Assembly: GCF_019334305.1 (NCBI RefSeq)
Contig: NZ_JAHWGH010000005.1
Span: 14,882-78,881, forward strand
Direction: 5' to 3'
DNA length: 64,000 nucleotides
Source: Rossellomorea orangium
GTDB taxonomy: Bacteria; Bacillota; Bacilli; Bacillales; Bacillaceae_B
In this document: positions 26,536-34,743 of the stretch, one piece after another
Numbering within the stretch: position 1 is the stretch's first letter
Layout: every line of letters starts with the position of its first letter
Position numbers and translations under genes: made by a program
The notes under the pieces: generated by a model
Seen by the model: the letters and a program-made list of their open reading frames with translations, nothing else
Databases searched by the model: none
Told to the model about the DNA's origin: nothing

Positions 26536-26596
26536 GCAACTTTGTGCAGGTTGACCATATTCTTTTGAATCCGCTTTCTCTACAATGAACACATAG

Positions 26597-26613
26597 ATGA
26601 AAACGATTGCAAT
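26597..26613 (+). promoter_or_regulatory. cre operator before msmX
   Basis: ATGAAAACGATTGCAAT matches the CcpA box WTGNAANCGNWNNCAW at every defined position. It lies 20-36 bases before the msmX start, just ahead of the GGAGGAG ribosome site, a position that would block elongation or initiation. Confidence 0.75.
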
Positions 26614-26632
26614 TTGAGGAGGAGAATATAAT

Positions 26633-27730
26633 ATGGCTGAATTAAAACTTGAACATATTCACAAAATTTATGATAGTAAGGTAACGGCTGTAAATGATTT
26701 TAACCTGCACATTCAAGATAAAGAGTTTATCGTATTTGTAGGGCCATCAGGTTGTGGGAAATCCACTACCCTGCGGATGATTGCGGGACTTGAAGAAATT
26801 TCAAAAGGGGATTTCTCCATTGACGGTAAGCGCGTGAACGATGTTGCTCCAAAAGATCGTGACATCGCCATGGTTTTCCAGAACTACGCCCTTTACCCAC
26901 ATATGAGCGTATATGATAATATGGCATTCGGCCTTAAATTACGTAAGTTCGATAAACAGGAAATTGATCGCCGAGTACAGGAAGCAGCTAAAATCCTCGG
27001 TCTTGAAGCATTACTGGACCGTAAACCGAAAGCATTATCAGGTGGTCAGCGTCAGCGTGTGGCCCTTGGCCGTGCGATCGTACGTGATGCGAAAGTATTC
27101 TTGATGGATGAGCCTTTATCCAATCTTGACGCAAAGCTTCGTGTACAGATGCGTGCGGAAATCGCTAAGCTGCACCAACGCCTCCAAACAACGACGATTT
27201 ACGTTACACATGATCAGACAGAAGCGATGACAATGGCTACACGCATCGTTGTCATGAAAGATGGAGTCATCCAGCAAGTGGGATCACCTAAAGAAGTATA
27301 TGATAAGCCGGAGAACGTTTTCGTTGGTGGTTTCATCGGTTCCCCTGCCATGAACTTCTTCCACGGTTCCCTTGAAGATGGGAAGTTCGTTATCGGAAAG
27401 ACGAAAGTCTCTGTACCTGAAGGGAAAATGAAAGTGCTTCGCGAACAAGGTCATGTAGGCAAGAGCATCATTCTTGGTGTGCGCCCTGAAGATATTCATG
27501 ATGAGCCACTCTTCCTGGATACGGCTGAAGGTGCGAAAATCACTGCTAAAATCGAAGTATCCGAATTAACAGGTGCTGAAACGATGCTTTACTCTCAATT
27601 AGAAGGACAAGAGTTTGTCGCACGTGTTGACTCTCGTACTGATATCGTTGCAGGTCAAACGATTGATCTTGCATTCGATATGAACAAAGCTCATTTCTTT
27701 GATTCAGAATCTGAGTCAAGAATCCGATAA
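26633..27730 (+). CDS. msmX: MsmX, shared ATPase of multiple-sugar ABC importers
   Basis: A 365-aa CUT1-type ABC ATPase. Walker A is GPSGCGKST, the signature [15 protein letters not shown], Walker [16 protein letters not shown], and the H-loop VTHDQTEAM. The C-terminal roughly 130 residues are the MalK/UgpC-type OB regulatory domain ([12 protein letters not shown]). In Bacillus, MsmX energises several oligosaccharide importers whose operons lack an ATPase; no cognate permease is present here, which fits. A cre site lies upstream and a strong terminator follows. Confidence 0.95.
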   Translation: MAELKLEHIHKIYDSKVTAVNDFNLHIQDKEFIVFVGPSGCGKSTTLRMIAGLEEISKGDFSIDGKRVNDVAPKDRDIAMVFQNYALYPHMSVYDNMAFGLKLRKFDKQEIDRRVQEAAKILGLEALLDRKPKALSGGQRQRVALGRAIVRDAKVFLMDEPLSNLDAKLRVQMRAEIAKLHQRLQTTTIYVTHDQTEAMTMATRIVVMKDGVIQQVGSPKEVYDKPENVFVGGFIGSPAMNFFHGSLEDGKFVIGKTKVSVPEGKMKVLREQGHVGKSIILGVRPEDIHDEPLFLDTAEGAKITAKIEVSELTGAETMLYSQLEGQEFVARVDSRTDIVAGQTIDLAFDMNKAHFFDSESESRIR

Positions 27731-27740
27731 ATAAATAAGA

Positions 27741-27776
27741 AAATGGCGCACCCCTAAGAAAGGGATGCGCCATTTT
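27741..27776. terminator. Bidirectional terminator after msmX
   Basis: AAATGGCGCA pairs with TGCGCCATTT, with an inner CCCC..GGG, and is followed by T5. It separates msmX from the converging small gene. Confidence 0.9.
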
Positions 27777-27778
27777 TA

Positions 27779-28030
27779 TTAAAACTCCGTCAGATCTATA
27801 CTTTTCCCCTCTTCTTCCCCACACCTGATGCATGTAAAGAGGTGAAGACAGGTATCAGAACAGCTGCTATTCGGAATGCCGTCGGCTAACTGTACATGCT
27901 GTATATCCATATACGCACTGTACTCATCATAAAAATCATAATATCTTCCCTGATCAATTGTAGAGTCCCCGCACTTCTTGCAAAGCCCTTTATATTCAAC
28001 GATCCCGTTACATAATGCGCAAGCTTTCAT
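27779..28030 (-). CDS. Small Cys-rich zinc-ribbon-like protein
   Basis: An 83-aa protein with an N-terminal CX2C..CX2C pattern (CALCNGIVEYKGLCKKCGDS) typical of a zinc ribbon, and a second Cys group near the end (CSDTCLHLFTCIRCGEEE). The middle is Tyr/Asp-rich (YYDFYDEYSAYMD). I do not recognise a named family. It is alone on the minus strand between msmX and the SASP leader. A metal-binding structural or regulatory role is only inferred from the Cys spacing. Confidence 0.7.
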   Translation of the reverse strand: MKACALCNGIVEYKGLCKKCGDSTIDQGRYYDFYDEYSAYMDIQHVQLADGIPNSSCSDTCLHLFTCIRCGEEEGKSIDLTEF

Positions 28031-28149
28031 GCTGTGTCACCATACTTTCAATCTAATTCATTGTATAGTGTTATCCTTTTTACATTCACGATGATTTATG
28101 TAGAAAACTTGCAGGGATTTAAAAGGAATAAATTCCCTGTGACCACCCT

Positions 28150-28178
28150 GAATATAATTCTTAGGAAAAACCATAATA
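28150..28178 (+). promoter_or_regulatory. Sigma-G-type promoter of the SASP gene
   Basis: GAATA at 28150-28154 and CATAATA at 28172-28178 with a 17-bp spacer fit the forespore sigma-G consensus GHATR-N17/18-CATNHTA. Transcription would start near 28186, giving a leader of about 137 nt. Confidence 0.75.
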
Positions 28179-28187
28179 CCTAGTAAC

Positions 28188-28287
28188 AAGGCAGCAACAA
28201 GCCTTCTCTAAACCTCGCTGGGTTACGCCATATATAGATGGTCGCTCATGGAATAGCGGGCTGGTGCAACTCCAGCTGACCCAACCA
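28188..28287 (+). ncRNA. Folded 5' leader with tRNA-like cloverleaf before the SASP gene
   Basis: A first hairpin AAGGC/GCCTT (28188-28205) opens the leader. A closed four-way junction then follows. The outer helix TGGGTTA (28219-28225) pairs with TGACCCA (28277-28283), 7 bp. It encloses GCCAT/ATGGT (227-231/238-242 of this thousand), CGCT/AGCG (243-246/255-258) and GCTGG/CCAGC (260-264/272-276). The last arm has a 7-nt loop TGCAACT that resembles a tRNA T loop, and ACCA follows the outer helix directly. At 65 nt it is too short for a standard tRNA and lacks the D-loop GG. It is not annotated as a tRNA for that reason. Possible leader RNA, riboregulator or tRNA mimic. Confidence 0.6.
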
Positions 28288-28322
28288 AAAAAATCTTACA
28301 CATTTTAAGGAGATGACAGATT

Positions 28323-28541
28323 ATGCAACAGCAACAATCTCGCAGCAATTCATCTAACCAACTAGTAGCTCCAGGAGCTCAACAAGCAATCGACCAAATG
28401 AAGTACGAAATCGCTTCTGAATTTGGCGTACAATTAGGACCAGATGCAACAGCTCGTGCTAACGGTTCTGTAGGTGGAGAAATCACAAAACGCCTAGTTC
28501 AAATGGCTGAACAACAAATCGGTGGCGGGTACCAAAAATAA
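28323..28541 (+). CDS. sspB: Alpha/beta-type small acid-soluble spore protein
   Basis: A 72-aa SASP with both family signatures: the GPR protease cleavage region ([28 protein letters not shown]) and [13 protein letters not shown]. These proteins coat spore DNA, protect it from UV and heat, and shift photochemistry to spore photoproduct, which the SplB enzyme encoded at 55225-56253 repairs. AAGGAGATGACAG precedes ATG. Expression is expected in the forespore from the sigma-G-type promoter upstream. The symbol sspB is by position and type; paralogs exist elsewhere in such genomes. Confidence 0.95.
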   Translation: MQQQQSRSNSSNQLVAPGAQQAIDQMKYEIASEFGVQLGPDATARANGSVGGEITKRLVQMAEQQIGGGYQK

Positions 28542-28566
28542 TTAGCAATTTCATATGAATGGATTA

Positions 28567-28595
28567 AGCCCCCGGTCATCTTTCCGGGGGCTTTC
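28567..28595 (+). terminator. SASP gene terminator
   Basis: AGCCCCCGG/CCGGGGGCT, a 9-bp GC-rich stem with an 8-nt loop, followed by TTTC. Confidence 0.8.
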
Positions 28596-28640
28596 ATGTT
28601 GACTGGCTAGGAATTGACTACTAGACATCAGTTCTTACAG

Positions 28641-30026
28641 TCACGTATTATTGACCATATTTGCAGGGTTGATCCATTGATCATATTGTTCTTCCGTGAG
28701 GTAACCTGATTCAATGGCTGCTTCTTTTAAGGTGGATCCATTTAGGTGGGCCTTTTTCGCAATCTCGGCTGCCTTTTCATATCCGATGTGTGGATTTAAA
28801 GCCGTCACAAGCATCAATGATCGTTGCACAAAGTCTTCAATCACCTCAGTATTAGCTTCAAGCCCCTTCACACATTTATCATTAAAGGATTTGATTCCAT
28901 CGGTGAGAAGGCGGACGGATTGAAGCATATTATAAATGATAACCGGTTTGAACACATTCAATTCAAAGTTTCCCTGGCTGGCTGCAAATCCGATTGCTGC
29001 ATCGTTTCCGAAGACCTGCGTCGCAACCATCGTCACGGCCTCACTTTGTGTAGGATTCACTTTCCCGGGCATGATGGAACTTCCCGGTTCATTAGCAGGG
29101 ATCGAGAGTTCTCCGATACCGCTTCGGGGACCGCTAGAAAGCCACCTGACATCGTTGGCCACTTTCATTAAATCTGCGGCTAACGCCTTAACCGCACCAT
29201 GTACGTACACCATTTCATCATGGGATGTCAGGGCGTGAAACTTATTGTCAGAGGAAACGAACTTGATCCCAGTCTGGACTTCCAATTGTTTCGCAACCTT
29301 GTCACCGAACGTGGGATCTGCATTGATACCTGTTCCTACGGCTGTTCCTCCGATGGCCAAGTTGACTAGACGCTGTACCCCTTCTCTAGTCATACTATAG
29401 GATTTTTCCATCATGGAGCGCCATCCGCTGATTTCCTGACCCAGTGTCAAAGGAGTGGCATCCTGAAGATGCGTGCGTCCGATCTTTATTATGTCCTTGA
29501 ATACATGTTCTTTATCTTTCAGTGTTGCAATGAATTCCTGAAGTACAGGAAACAGCTTTGACTCGATTTCCTGAAAAGCCGCAATGTGCATAGCAGTCGG
29601 AAACGTATCATTGGAACTTTGGGACATGTTTACATCATCATTAGGGTGGACCAACTCACCTGAACCATTCTCGGCCAGAATTTCATTGGCACGATAGGCA
29701 ACCACTTCATTTACATTCATATTGGATTGTGTTCCGCTCCCCGTTTGCCAGACAACCAAAGGGAAATGTGTGTCCCACGTCCCATCAAGGATTTCGTCGC
29801 AAGCCTGCCCGATTGCCTTCATTTTGTCTTCAGACAGCTTTCCGAGTGAATGATTGACCACTGCAGCCGCTTTCTTCAGCTGTGCGAAGGCATATGTAAC
29901 TTCGATGGGCATCTTTTCAGTTCCAATTTGGAAATTCTCTTTGCTACGCTGGGTCTGGGCACCCCAATATTTTTCTTTCGGCACCTTCATTTCTCCTATT
30001 GTGTCACGCTCTATACGATATTCCAT
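28641..30026 (-). CDS. fumC: Class II fumarate hydratase
   Basis: A 461-aa homotetrameric TCA-cycle enzyme interconverting fumarate and malate (citG in B. subtilis). Family motifs: [14 protein letters not shown], the active-site His region [19 protein letters not shown], and the catalytic SS-loop signature [13 protein letters not shown]. The start MEYRIERD at 30026 has GGGAGG seven bases upstream. Length is standard. Monocistronic by layout; the roughly 520-bp upstream gap holds a repeat array rather than another gene. Confidence 0.97.
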   Translation of the reverse strand: MEYRIERDTIGEMKVPKEKYWGAQTQRSKENFQIGTEKMPIEVTYAFAQLKKAAAVVNHSLGKLSEDKMKAIGQACDEILDGTWDTHFPLVVWQTGSGTQSNMNVNEVVAYRANEILAENGSGELVHPNDDVNMSQSSNDTFPTAMHIAAFQEIESKLFPVLQEFIATLKDKEHVFKDIIKIGRTHLQDATPLTLGQEISGWRSMMEKSYSMTREGVQRLVNLAIGGTAVGTGINADPTFGDKVAKQLEVQTGIKFVSSDNKFHALTSHDEMVYVHGAVKALAADLMKVANDVRWLSSGPRSGIGELSIPANEPGSSIMPGKVNPTQSEAVTMVATQVFGNDAAIGFAASQGNFELNVFKPVIIYNMLQSVRLLTDGIKSFNDKCVKGLEANTEVIEDFVQRSLMLVTALNPHIGYEKAAEIAKKAHLNGSTLKEAAIESGYLTEEQYDQWINPANMVNNT

Positions 30027-30240
30027 GCTCATTCCTCCCTTAAAAAGTATTGTCTACTTCCATATTTCCACTAAATCGTTTCATCTAACCTTTTTCTGAA
30101 AAGTTTATTAGCTACATTTGACTTTATTCACAACTAAATTAACTAATTCAACTGTTAGGGAACTTGGAATCTGCCTTTTGAATGGCAGTGAGAAAGAATG
30201 AGCGTACGTATTAACATGGAATAAAGAAAATTCGACACCA

Positions 30241-30340
30241 CGGCACGATTATCCGAGATCTCGCATGAAAAACTTACTTCTCGCACGATTATATCTAGTC
30301 TCGCACGATCCCCCTAAAATCCCGCATGATTATCATGAAG
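30241..30340. repeat. Five-unit degenerate direct repeat array, 20-nt period
   Basis: CTCGCACGATTATC-like units (CGGCACGATTATCC, CTCGCATGAAAAAC, CTCGCACGATTATA, CTCGCACGATCCCC, CCCGCATGATTATC) start at about 30241, 30260, 30280, 30300 and 30321. It lies in the 30027-30549 gap between fumC and tcyC, which otherwise shows nothing coding. The period equals that of the unrelated-looking array at 17003-17097. Confidence 0.75.
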
Positions 30341-30505
30341 ATGGTGTTCAAATGTTAAAATCTACTCTACTCTTGACCCTGTACTCCTTTCAAACATGCT
30401 TATCCAGCTAAAACAGACAAACTAAAGGGCAAATCGCTTGAATGGTGAGAAATATAAAAGCTAGTGTACCTTTCCTTCGCTTTATTGATAATGAGTTCCA
30501 GCATA

Positions 30506-30540
30506 TAAAAAAGATGAATGGGCACATTCCCCATCCATCT
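30506..30540 (-). terminator. Terminator of tcyABC
   Basis: The minus-strand stem AGATGGATGGG/CCCATTCATCT is followed by T6, just after the tcyC stop. Confidence 0.88.
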
Positions 30541-30549
30541 CTATCAAGA

Positions 30550-31284
30550 CTACTGTATTAAGTTCAAGAATTGTTTCGTCCGTTCATTCTTCGGGTTCTC
30601 GAAAACTTGTTCAGGTGAACCTTCTTCCACGATGTAGCCGCCATCCATAAAGATCACTTTATCGGCTGCTTCTTTCGCGAATCTCATTTCGTGAGTGACA
30701 ACCACCATGGTCATCCCTTCTTCGGCAAGATCTTTCATTACCTTGAGGACCTCTCCCACAAGTTCGGGATCGAGTGCGGACGTCGGCTCATCGAAGAGCA
30801 TCACTTCAGGCTCGATGGCAAGGGCTCTTGCTATCCCCACCCTTTGCTGTTGACCACCTGAAAGTTGGAATGGATAATAATCAATCTTATCACCAAGACC
30901 GACTTTTTCGAGCAGTTTGATGGCCTTTTCGCGTATCTCTGATTTTTTTCGTTTCTGTACAACGGTCGGTCCTTCCATGACGTTTTCGAGTGCAGTCATG
31001 TGAGGGAACAGATTATAGTTCTGAAATACCATCCCTGTTTTTCTTCTTAGTGAGATAAGCTCCTGCTTGGATACCTTATTATTGAAATCAACGGTGGAAC
31101 CACCTATCGAAACAGTACCGTCATTCGGGATTTCAAGGGCATTTAAGCAGCGGAGGAACGTTGTCTTTCCTGAACCAGAAGGACCGATCAGGACGATGAC
31201 CTGTCCTTTTTCGACTTCTACATTCATTCCTTTTAATACTTCTAACTGATCAAATCGTTTTGTTAATCCTTTAATGGAAATCAT
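30550..31284 (-). CDS. tcyC: TcyC-like cystine ABC transporter ATPase
   Basis: A 244-aa polar-amino-acid ABC ATPase. Walker A is GPSGSGKTT, the signature [15 protein letters not shown], Walker [16 protein letters not shown], and the H-loop VVTHEMRFA. It is the last gene of a binding-protein/permease/ATPase operon. The start is the ATG at 31284, with AAAGGAG upstream. The cystine assignment rests on the overall TcyABC-like sequence and order; another polar amino acid is the alternative. Confidence 0.88.
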   Translation of the reverse strand: MISIKGLTKRFDQLEVLKGMNVEVEKGQVIVLIGPSGSGKTTFLRCLNALEIPNDGTVSIGGSTVDFNNKVSKQELISLRRKTGMVFQNYNLFPHMTALENVMEGPTVVQKRKKSEIREKAIKLLEKVGLGDKIDYYPFQLSGGQQQRVGIARALAIEPEVMLFDEPTSALDPELVGEVLKVMKDLAEEGMTMVVVTHEMRFAKEAADKVIFMDGGYIVEEGSPEQVFENPKNERTKQFLNLIQ

Positions 31285-31302
31285 GTTCAATCTCCTTTTA
31301 TT

Positions 31303-31998
31303 TTACTTGGCAATGTACCGATCCAGTCGGTTCTCTATACGACCTTGTATAATGGATAAAATAAAGCAGATGACCCAGTAAAGCAGCGCTGCTTCCATGT
31401 ACATAAGTAAAAACTCATAGTTGGTAGCCGCAATTTCCTGTGCCTTCCTGAACATTTCCGTCACTAGAATCAAGGAAGCAAGTGACGTATCCTTCACCAG
31501 ACTGATGAAAGAATTTGATAACGGAGGAATGGATACCCTTGTTGCCTGCGGCAGGATGATTCTCTTTAAGGCTTGAGAATACGTCATGCCGATGGAATAG
31601 CCGGCTTCCCATTGTCCTTTCGGAATCGATTGAATCGCGGCACGGACGATTTCTGACGAATAAGCACCTTTATTTAATGTGAAAGCGATGATGGCAGAAG
31701 GGAACGGATCAAACTTGATCCCCAGAGTAGGTAACCCATAGAAAATGATAAATAACTGAACGAGTAAAGGGGTTCCTCTTATAGCAGAAACATAAAACCT
31801 TGCAATCCCCCGTAAAATTGAAATATTCGACAGGCGGGCAAGGGCAGTCAGAACAGCCAGGATCATCCCTAAAGCAAATGAAATGAGCGTTAGAGGTATA
31901 GAATAATACAAAGCCCCCTCTAACATTGGAAGCAGGGAGCTCTGTAAAATATCAATCATTGCTTGAGGATCCTGGTAAATACTACTTAGGAGATACAT
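31303..31998 (-). CDS. tcyB: TcyB-like cystine ABC transporter permease
   Basis: A 231-aa His/Glu/Gln-family permease with about five membrane helices and the EAA loop [38 protein letters not shown] is the usual family segment. Its start lies inside the end of tcyA (16-bp overlap), showing translational coupling. Inner-membrane channel of the importer. Confidence 0.88.
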   Translation of the reverse strand: MYLLSSIYQDPQAMIDILQSSLLPMLEGALYYSIPLTLISFALGMILAVLTALARLSNISILRGIARFYVSAIRGTPLLVQLFIIFYGLPTLGIKFDPFPSAIIAFTLNKGAYSSEIVRAAIQSIPKGQWEAGYSIGMTYSQALKRIILPQATRVSIPPLSNSFISLVKDTSLASLILVTEMFRKAQEIAATNYEFLLMYMEAALLYWVICFILSIIQGRIENRLDRYIAK

Positions 31999-32803
31999 CT
32001 TCTCCGAACCACTTATCAGAGATCTCTTTGTACGTACCGTCTTCCATCATTTCCTCTAACGCTTTATTCACTTCTTCTACCAGCTTGTCGTTGCCTTTAC
32101 GGAACATCAAACCACTTTGACCGGCGTCTTCAGCTTCTGCGGCAATTTTTACATTTGCATTCGGCTGTTTCTTCAGGTAATCAAGGATTGAAATCTTATC
32201 GTTCACTGTTACATCCACTCGGCCTTGCTCAAGTAATTGGATGGATTGTGATAGACCTTCCACCCCTTGAATTTTCGCACCATTTTTTTCAGCGATATCG
32301 CGGTAGTTACTAGTCAGGGATTGGGCAGATGTCAATCCTTTGATGTCCTCAAATGAAGTAACATCTTTGTTATCTTTTGATACAACAACTACTGCACTTG
32401 ATTCAATATATGGTTTAGAGAAATCATATTTCTTCTCGCGGTCTTCACGGATCCCTACCTGGTTTGCAATCATATCAAAGCGTTTGGAGTTCAACCCTTC
32501 AAACATTGCATCCCATTGTGTTTCCTGGAATTTCGCTTCCACACCAAGGCGCTTCGCTACCTCACGAGCAATTTCCACGTCAAAACCTGTCAGCTTTCCA
32601 GCTTCGTCATGGAATGTGAAAGGAGGGTATGTACCTTCCGTCCCGACGAGTAATTCGCCGTCTTCCTTCACTTTATCGTAAAGAGATGTTTTCCCATCAT
32701 TCGAATCACCGTTAGATTCTTCTTTATCTTTAGATTGACCACATGCAGCTAATACCATGGATAAGGCGATTAGCATGATGATGGATAATTTCCACTTTTT
32801 CAT
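31982..32803 (-). CDS. tcyA: TcyA-like cystine-binding lipoprotein
   Basis: A 273-aa solute-binding lipoprotein with signal [21 protein letters not shown] and lipidated Cys21. The mature part has the family-3 fold with [26 protein letters not shown] and [21 protein letters not shown], closely resembling B. subtilis TcyA (YckK). First gene of the operon, behind a good sigma-A-type promoter. Likely captures cystine outside the membrane. Confidence 0.9.
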   Translation of the reverse strand: MKKWKLSIIMLIALSMVLAACGQSKDKEESNGDSNDGKTSLYDKVKEDGELLVGTEGTYPPFTFHDEAGKLTGFDVEIAREVAKRLGVEAKFQETQWDAMFEGLNSKRFDMIANQVGIREDREKKYDFSKPYIESSAVVVVSKDNKDVTSFEDIKGLTSAQSLTSNYRDIAEKNGAKIQGVEGLSQSIQLLEQGRVDVTVNDKISILDYLKKQPNANVKIAAEAEDAGQSGLMFRKGNDKLVEEVNKALEEMMEDGTYKEISDKWFGEDVSPK

Positions 32804-32851
32804 CGTAAAACCCCCACTATTCTTATCGGATTTAAATTTGTTACGATTGTC

Positions 32852-32880
32852 ATCATAAAACGTTATGGGAAATAAGTCAA
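32852..32880 (-). promoter_or_regulatory. Sigma-A-type promoter of tcyABC
   Basis: On the minus strand TTGACT and TATGAT are spaced by 17 bp, about 50 bp before the tcyA start. I did not find a clear riboswitch or T-box in the short leader. Confidence 0.75.
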
Positions 32881-33005
32881 TATAAAAGTTTCATTTCGAG
32901 ATTTTTTCATCTCGTTATCTAGTATGTAACTCTGAATCCATTATCATGTAAAATCCCTCAATATAAGATACACTATCTTTTAGAAGGAAACGGGAGGTCA
33001 TGATG

Positions 33006-33614
33006 ATGAAAATTGCGTTATTCGGGAGTACGGGCCGGGTTGGTTCCGTAGTCCTTCAACAAGCATTGGCTAAGCATGATATAAATCGTTTAGTCCGGAA
33101 GAACAGTTTGGAACACGTGAAAGGAATACAAATGATAGGGGATGTACTGAACGAAGAAGACGTGATGAGGACCGTAGAAGGAACGGATGCTGTGATCAGC
33201 TGCCTGAATACAGATAAAAATGATACGCTTTCAAGAAGTATGCCGATTCTATTAAAAGCCATGAGGCATCATGGCTTAAAACGGATCATTACTTGTGGTA
33301 CAGCAGGTATCCTCCAGTCTCGATACGATTCAACCCTTTACCGCTTTCAATCAAGTGAATCAAAAAGGAGGAGCACAGTTGCTGCAGAGGACCACCTGAG
33401 AGCCTTTTTAATGCTGCAGGCATCAGAGATGGATTGGACGGTCGTTTGTCCCACCTATTTACCAGATGGTGTGAGACTGGGGAATTACAGGACGGAAAAG
33501 GACGTTCTGCCTGAAGGCGGCAAAAGCATTTCCATGTTCGACACAGGAGATTTCATCTTTAAACAACTTGAGGACGACTCCTATATTAGGAGCCGGGTCG
33601 GTATCTCATATTGA
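33006..33614 (+). CDS. NAD(P)-binding Rossmann-fold protein (NmrA/SDR-like)
   Basis: A 202-aa protein with the nucleotide-binding loop ALFGSTGRVGSVV at its N-terminus, then GDVLNEEDVMRTVEGTDAVISCL. This is the atypical SDR pattern of NAD(P)H-binding YwnB-like proteins. No catalytic YxxxK is obvious. Of three consecutive ATGs the third (33006) is best spaced from GGGAGG. Monocistronic; substrate unknown. Confidence 0.8.
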   Translation: MKIALFGSTGRVGSVVLQQALAKHDINRLVRKNSLEHVKGIQMIGDVLNEEDVMRTVEGTDAVISCLNTDKNDTLSRSMPILLKAMRHHGLKRIITCGTAGILQSRYDSTLYRFQSSESKRRSTVAAEDHLRAFLMLQASEMDWTVVCPTYLPDGVRLGNYRTEKDVLPEGGKSISMFDTGDFIFKQLEDDSYIRSRVGISY

Positions 33615-33620
33615 ACACTA

Positions 33621-33651
33621 AAAAACGGGACTGAAAATCAGTCCCGTTTCT
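33621..33651. terminator. Bidirectional terminator
   Basis: AAACGGGACTGA/TCAGTCCCGTTT, a perfect 12-bp stem with a 3-nt loop between converging genes. Confidence 0.93.
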
Positions 33652-33654
33652 CCG

Positions 33655-34149
33655 TTATTTGAATATGGTAGAAATGATCTCGTCCGTGGTCATCCCACTT
33701 TCGACTTCGAATGTACCTGGGCGCAAGTCGTTTTCAACACCCCGGTTTTCGACTTCTTTGTAAAAATCCAAACCGCTCTTAATGATGTTCGCCTTCTCCA
33801 GGGCATTTCCGACATCGATGCTTGTCATACCTGTAGAAACCGTTAGCATCGTTTTGTATATCACCTTACCGTCGGTGTTATCTTCTTTCTTCTCTGCTGT
33901 CTTGTCTTCCTTCTTTTCGTTCATGGCTTGAAGCTGCTTCTTCCACTGATCTTCTGTATGTATGACATAGCCCTTTGAAGTCAAATTCTTTACCATGTCG
34001 TCCTCTGACAGCTTTTCTACTTTGGCAGATTCAACTTTGCCTGTACTTTTTGCTTCTGATGGACCGAACAGATAAACAGCCCCGATCAAAGAGGTTGATA
34101 TTAAGATCCCTGCAGCAAAACTTCGCAATGTATTCGATGTCACTGTCAT
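33655..34149 (-). CDS. YceG/MltG N-terminal-like membrane protein, short
   Basis: A 164-aa protein with one N-terminal membrane helix, a charged low-complexity linker (EKKEDKTAEKKEDNTDGK) and a C-terminal segment YKTMLTVSTGMTSIDVGNALEKANIIKSGLDFY..LRPGTFEVESGMTTDEII. That resembles the LysM-like subdomain of endolytic transglycosylase MltG. The catalytic Glu domain of MltG is absent, so it is not expected to cut glycan. It overlaps the upstream gene by four bases. A cell-wall-binding or regulatory role is inference. Confidence 0.75.
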   Translation of the reverse strand: MTVTSNTLRSFAAGILISTSLIGAVYLFGPSEAKSTGKVESAKVEKLSEDDMVKNLTSKGYVIHTEDQWKKQLQAMNEKKEDKTAEKKEDNTDGKVIYKTMLTVSTGMTSIDVGNALEKANIIKSGLDFYKEVENRGVENDLRPGTFEVESGMTTDEIISTIFK

Positions 34150-34526
34150 TGTGCCACTAAGCCCCTTTCACCTTTTTGAACCGTGAAAGGCAAGAGCATT
34201 TGCTCAACTTCTATGGGCTTAAGCTTTGTTTTACCTGCTATACTTTCAATGGAGTAGCCTCTCTTATACAAATCAAGCATTTCACGAAGCATCTCACGTT
34301 CTTCTGATTCAGCAGGTACAGCCCCTGCCTGCTGAGCAGTGATTTCTGCATCCAGTTGAATATTTCTTAATTGCATTTCCAGTTCATGCACCTCATTCAA
34401 AACATTGATTGATACATGCTCTATCTGTTGCTCAAGCTTTGAGTTTGTTTGTGTCGTTTTAATAAACGATAAAATGAGCAGCACAACTGCTGACCCAAAT
34501 AAAATGGCGATTGCCCATCCCATCAT
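34146..34526 (-). CDS. Membrane-anchored coiled-coil protein with C-terminal HTH-like end
   Basis: A 126-aa protein: one N-terminal membrane helix (WAIAILFGSAVVLLILSFI), a coiled coil (about 28-65), and a C-terminal helix-turn-helix-like segment (LDLYKRGYSIESIAGKTKLKPIEVEQML). The layout resembles SwrB-type proteins, but I do not claim homology. GGGAGG precedes two ATGs. It is coupled to the MltG-like gene by an ATGA overlap, suggesting a joint role at the envelope. Confidence 0.75.
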   Translation of the reverse strand: MMGWAIAILFGSAVVLLILSFIKTTQTNSKLEQQIEHVSINVLNEVHELEMQLRNIQLDAEITAQQAGAVPAESEEREMLREMLDLYKRGYSIESIAGKTKLKPIEVEQMLLPFTVQKGERGLVAQ

Positions 34527-34698
34527 AGGATCCTCCCTTTATGAAACTTTTTTATCAATTAAATTATACATTGATAACGGCGAAATTTCGATTTAAAACG
34601 ACAAAATACCACGAAAGTCCTGTTTTCTTAACAGGAAATTGTATTTATGGTGGAATGACAGAGTCCATTTGGTTCGTTTAAGGATCTATTTCAAACCA

Positions 34699-34733
34699 AA
34701 AAAGAAAAGCATCCGACTCCCATCGTCAGATGC
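34699..34733 (-). terminator. bmrCD terminator
   Basis: The minus-strand 9-bp stem GCATCTGAC/GTCGGATGC is followed by a T-rich tract after the bmrD stop. Confidence 0.82.
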
Positions 34734-34743
34734 CTTCCCTCTA

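Noticed and set aside
28219-28287. Canonical tRNA gene
   Set aside because: 65 nt, no D-loop GG, 8-nt middle loop; it folds like a cloverleaf but does not meet tRNA criteria, so it is reported as a leader structure.
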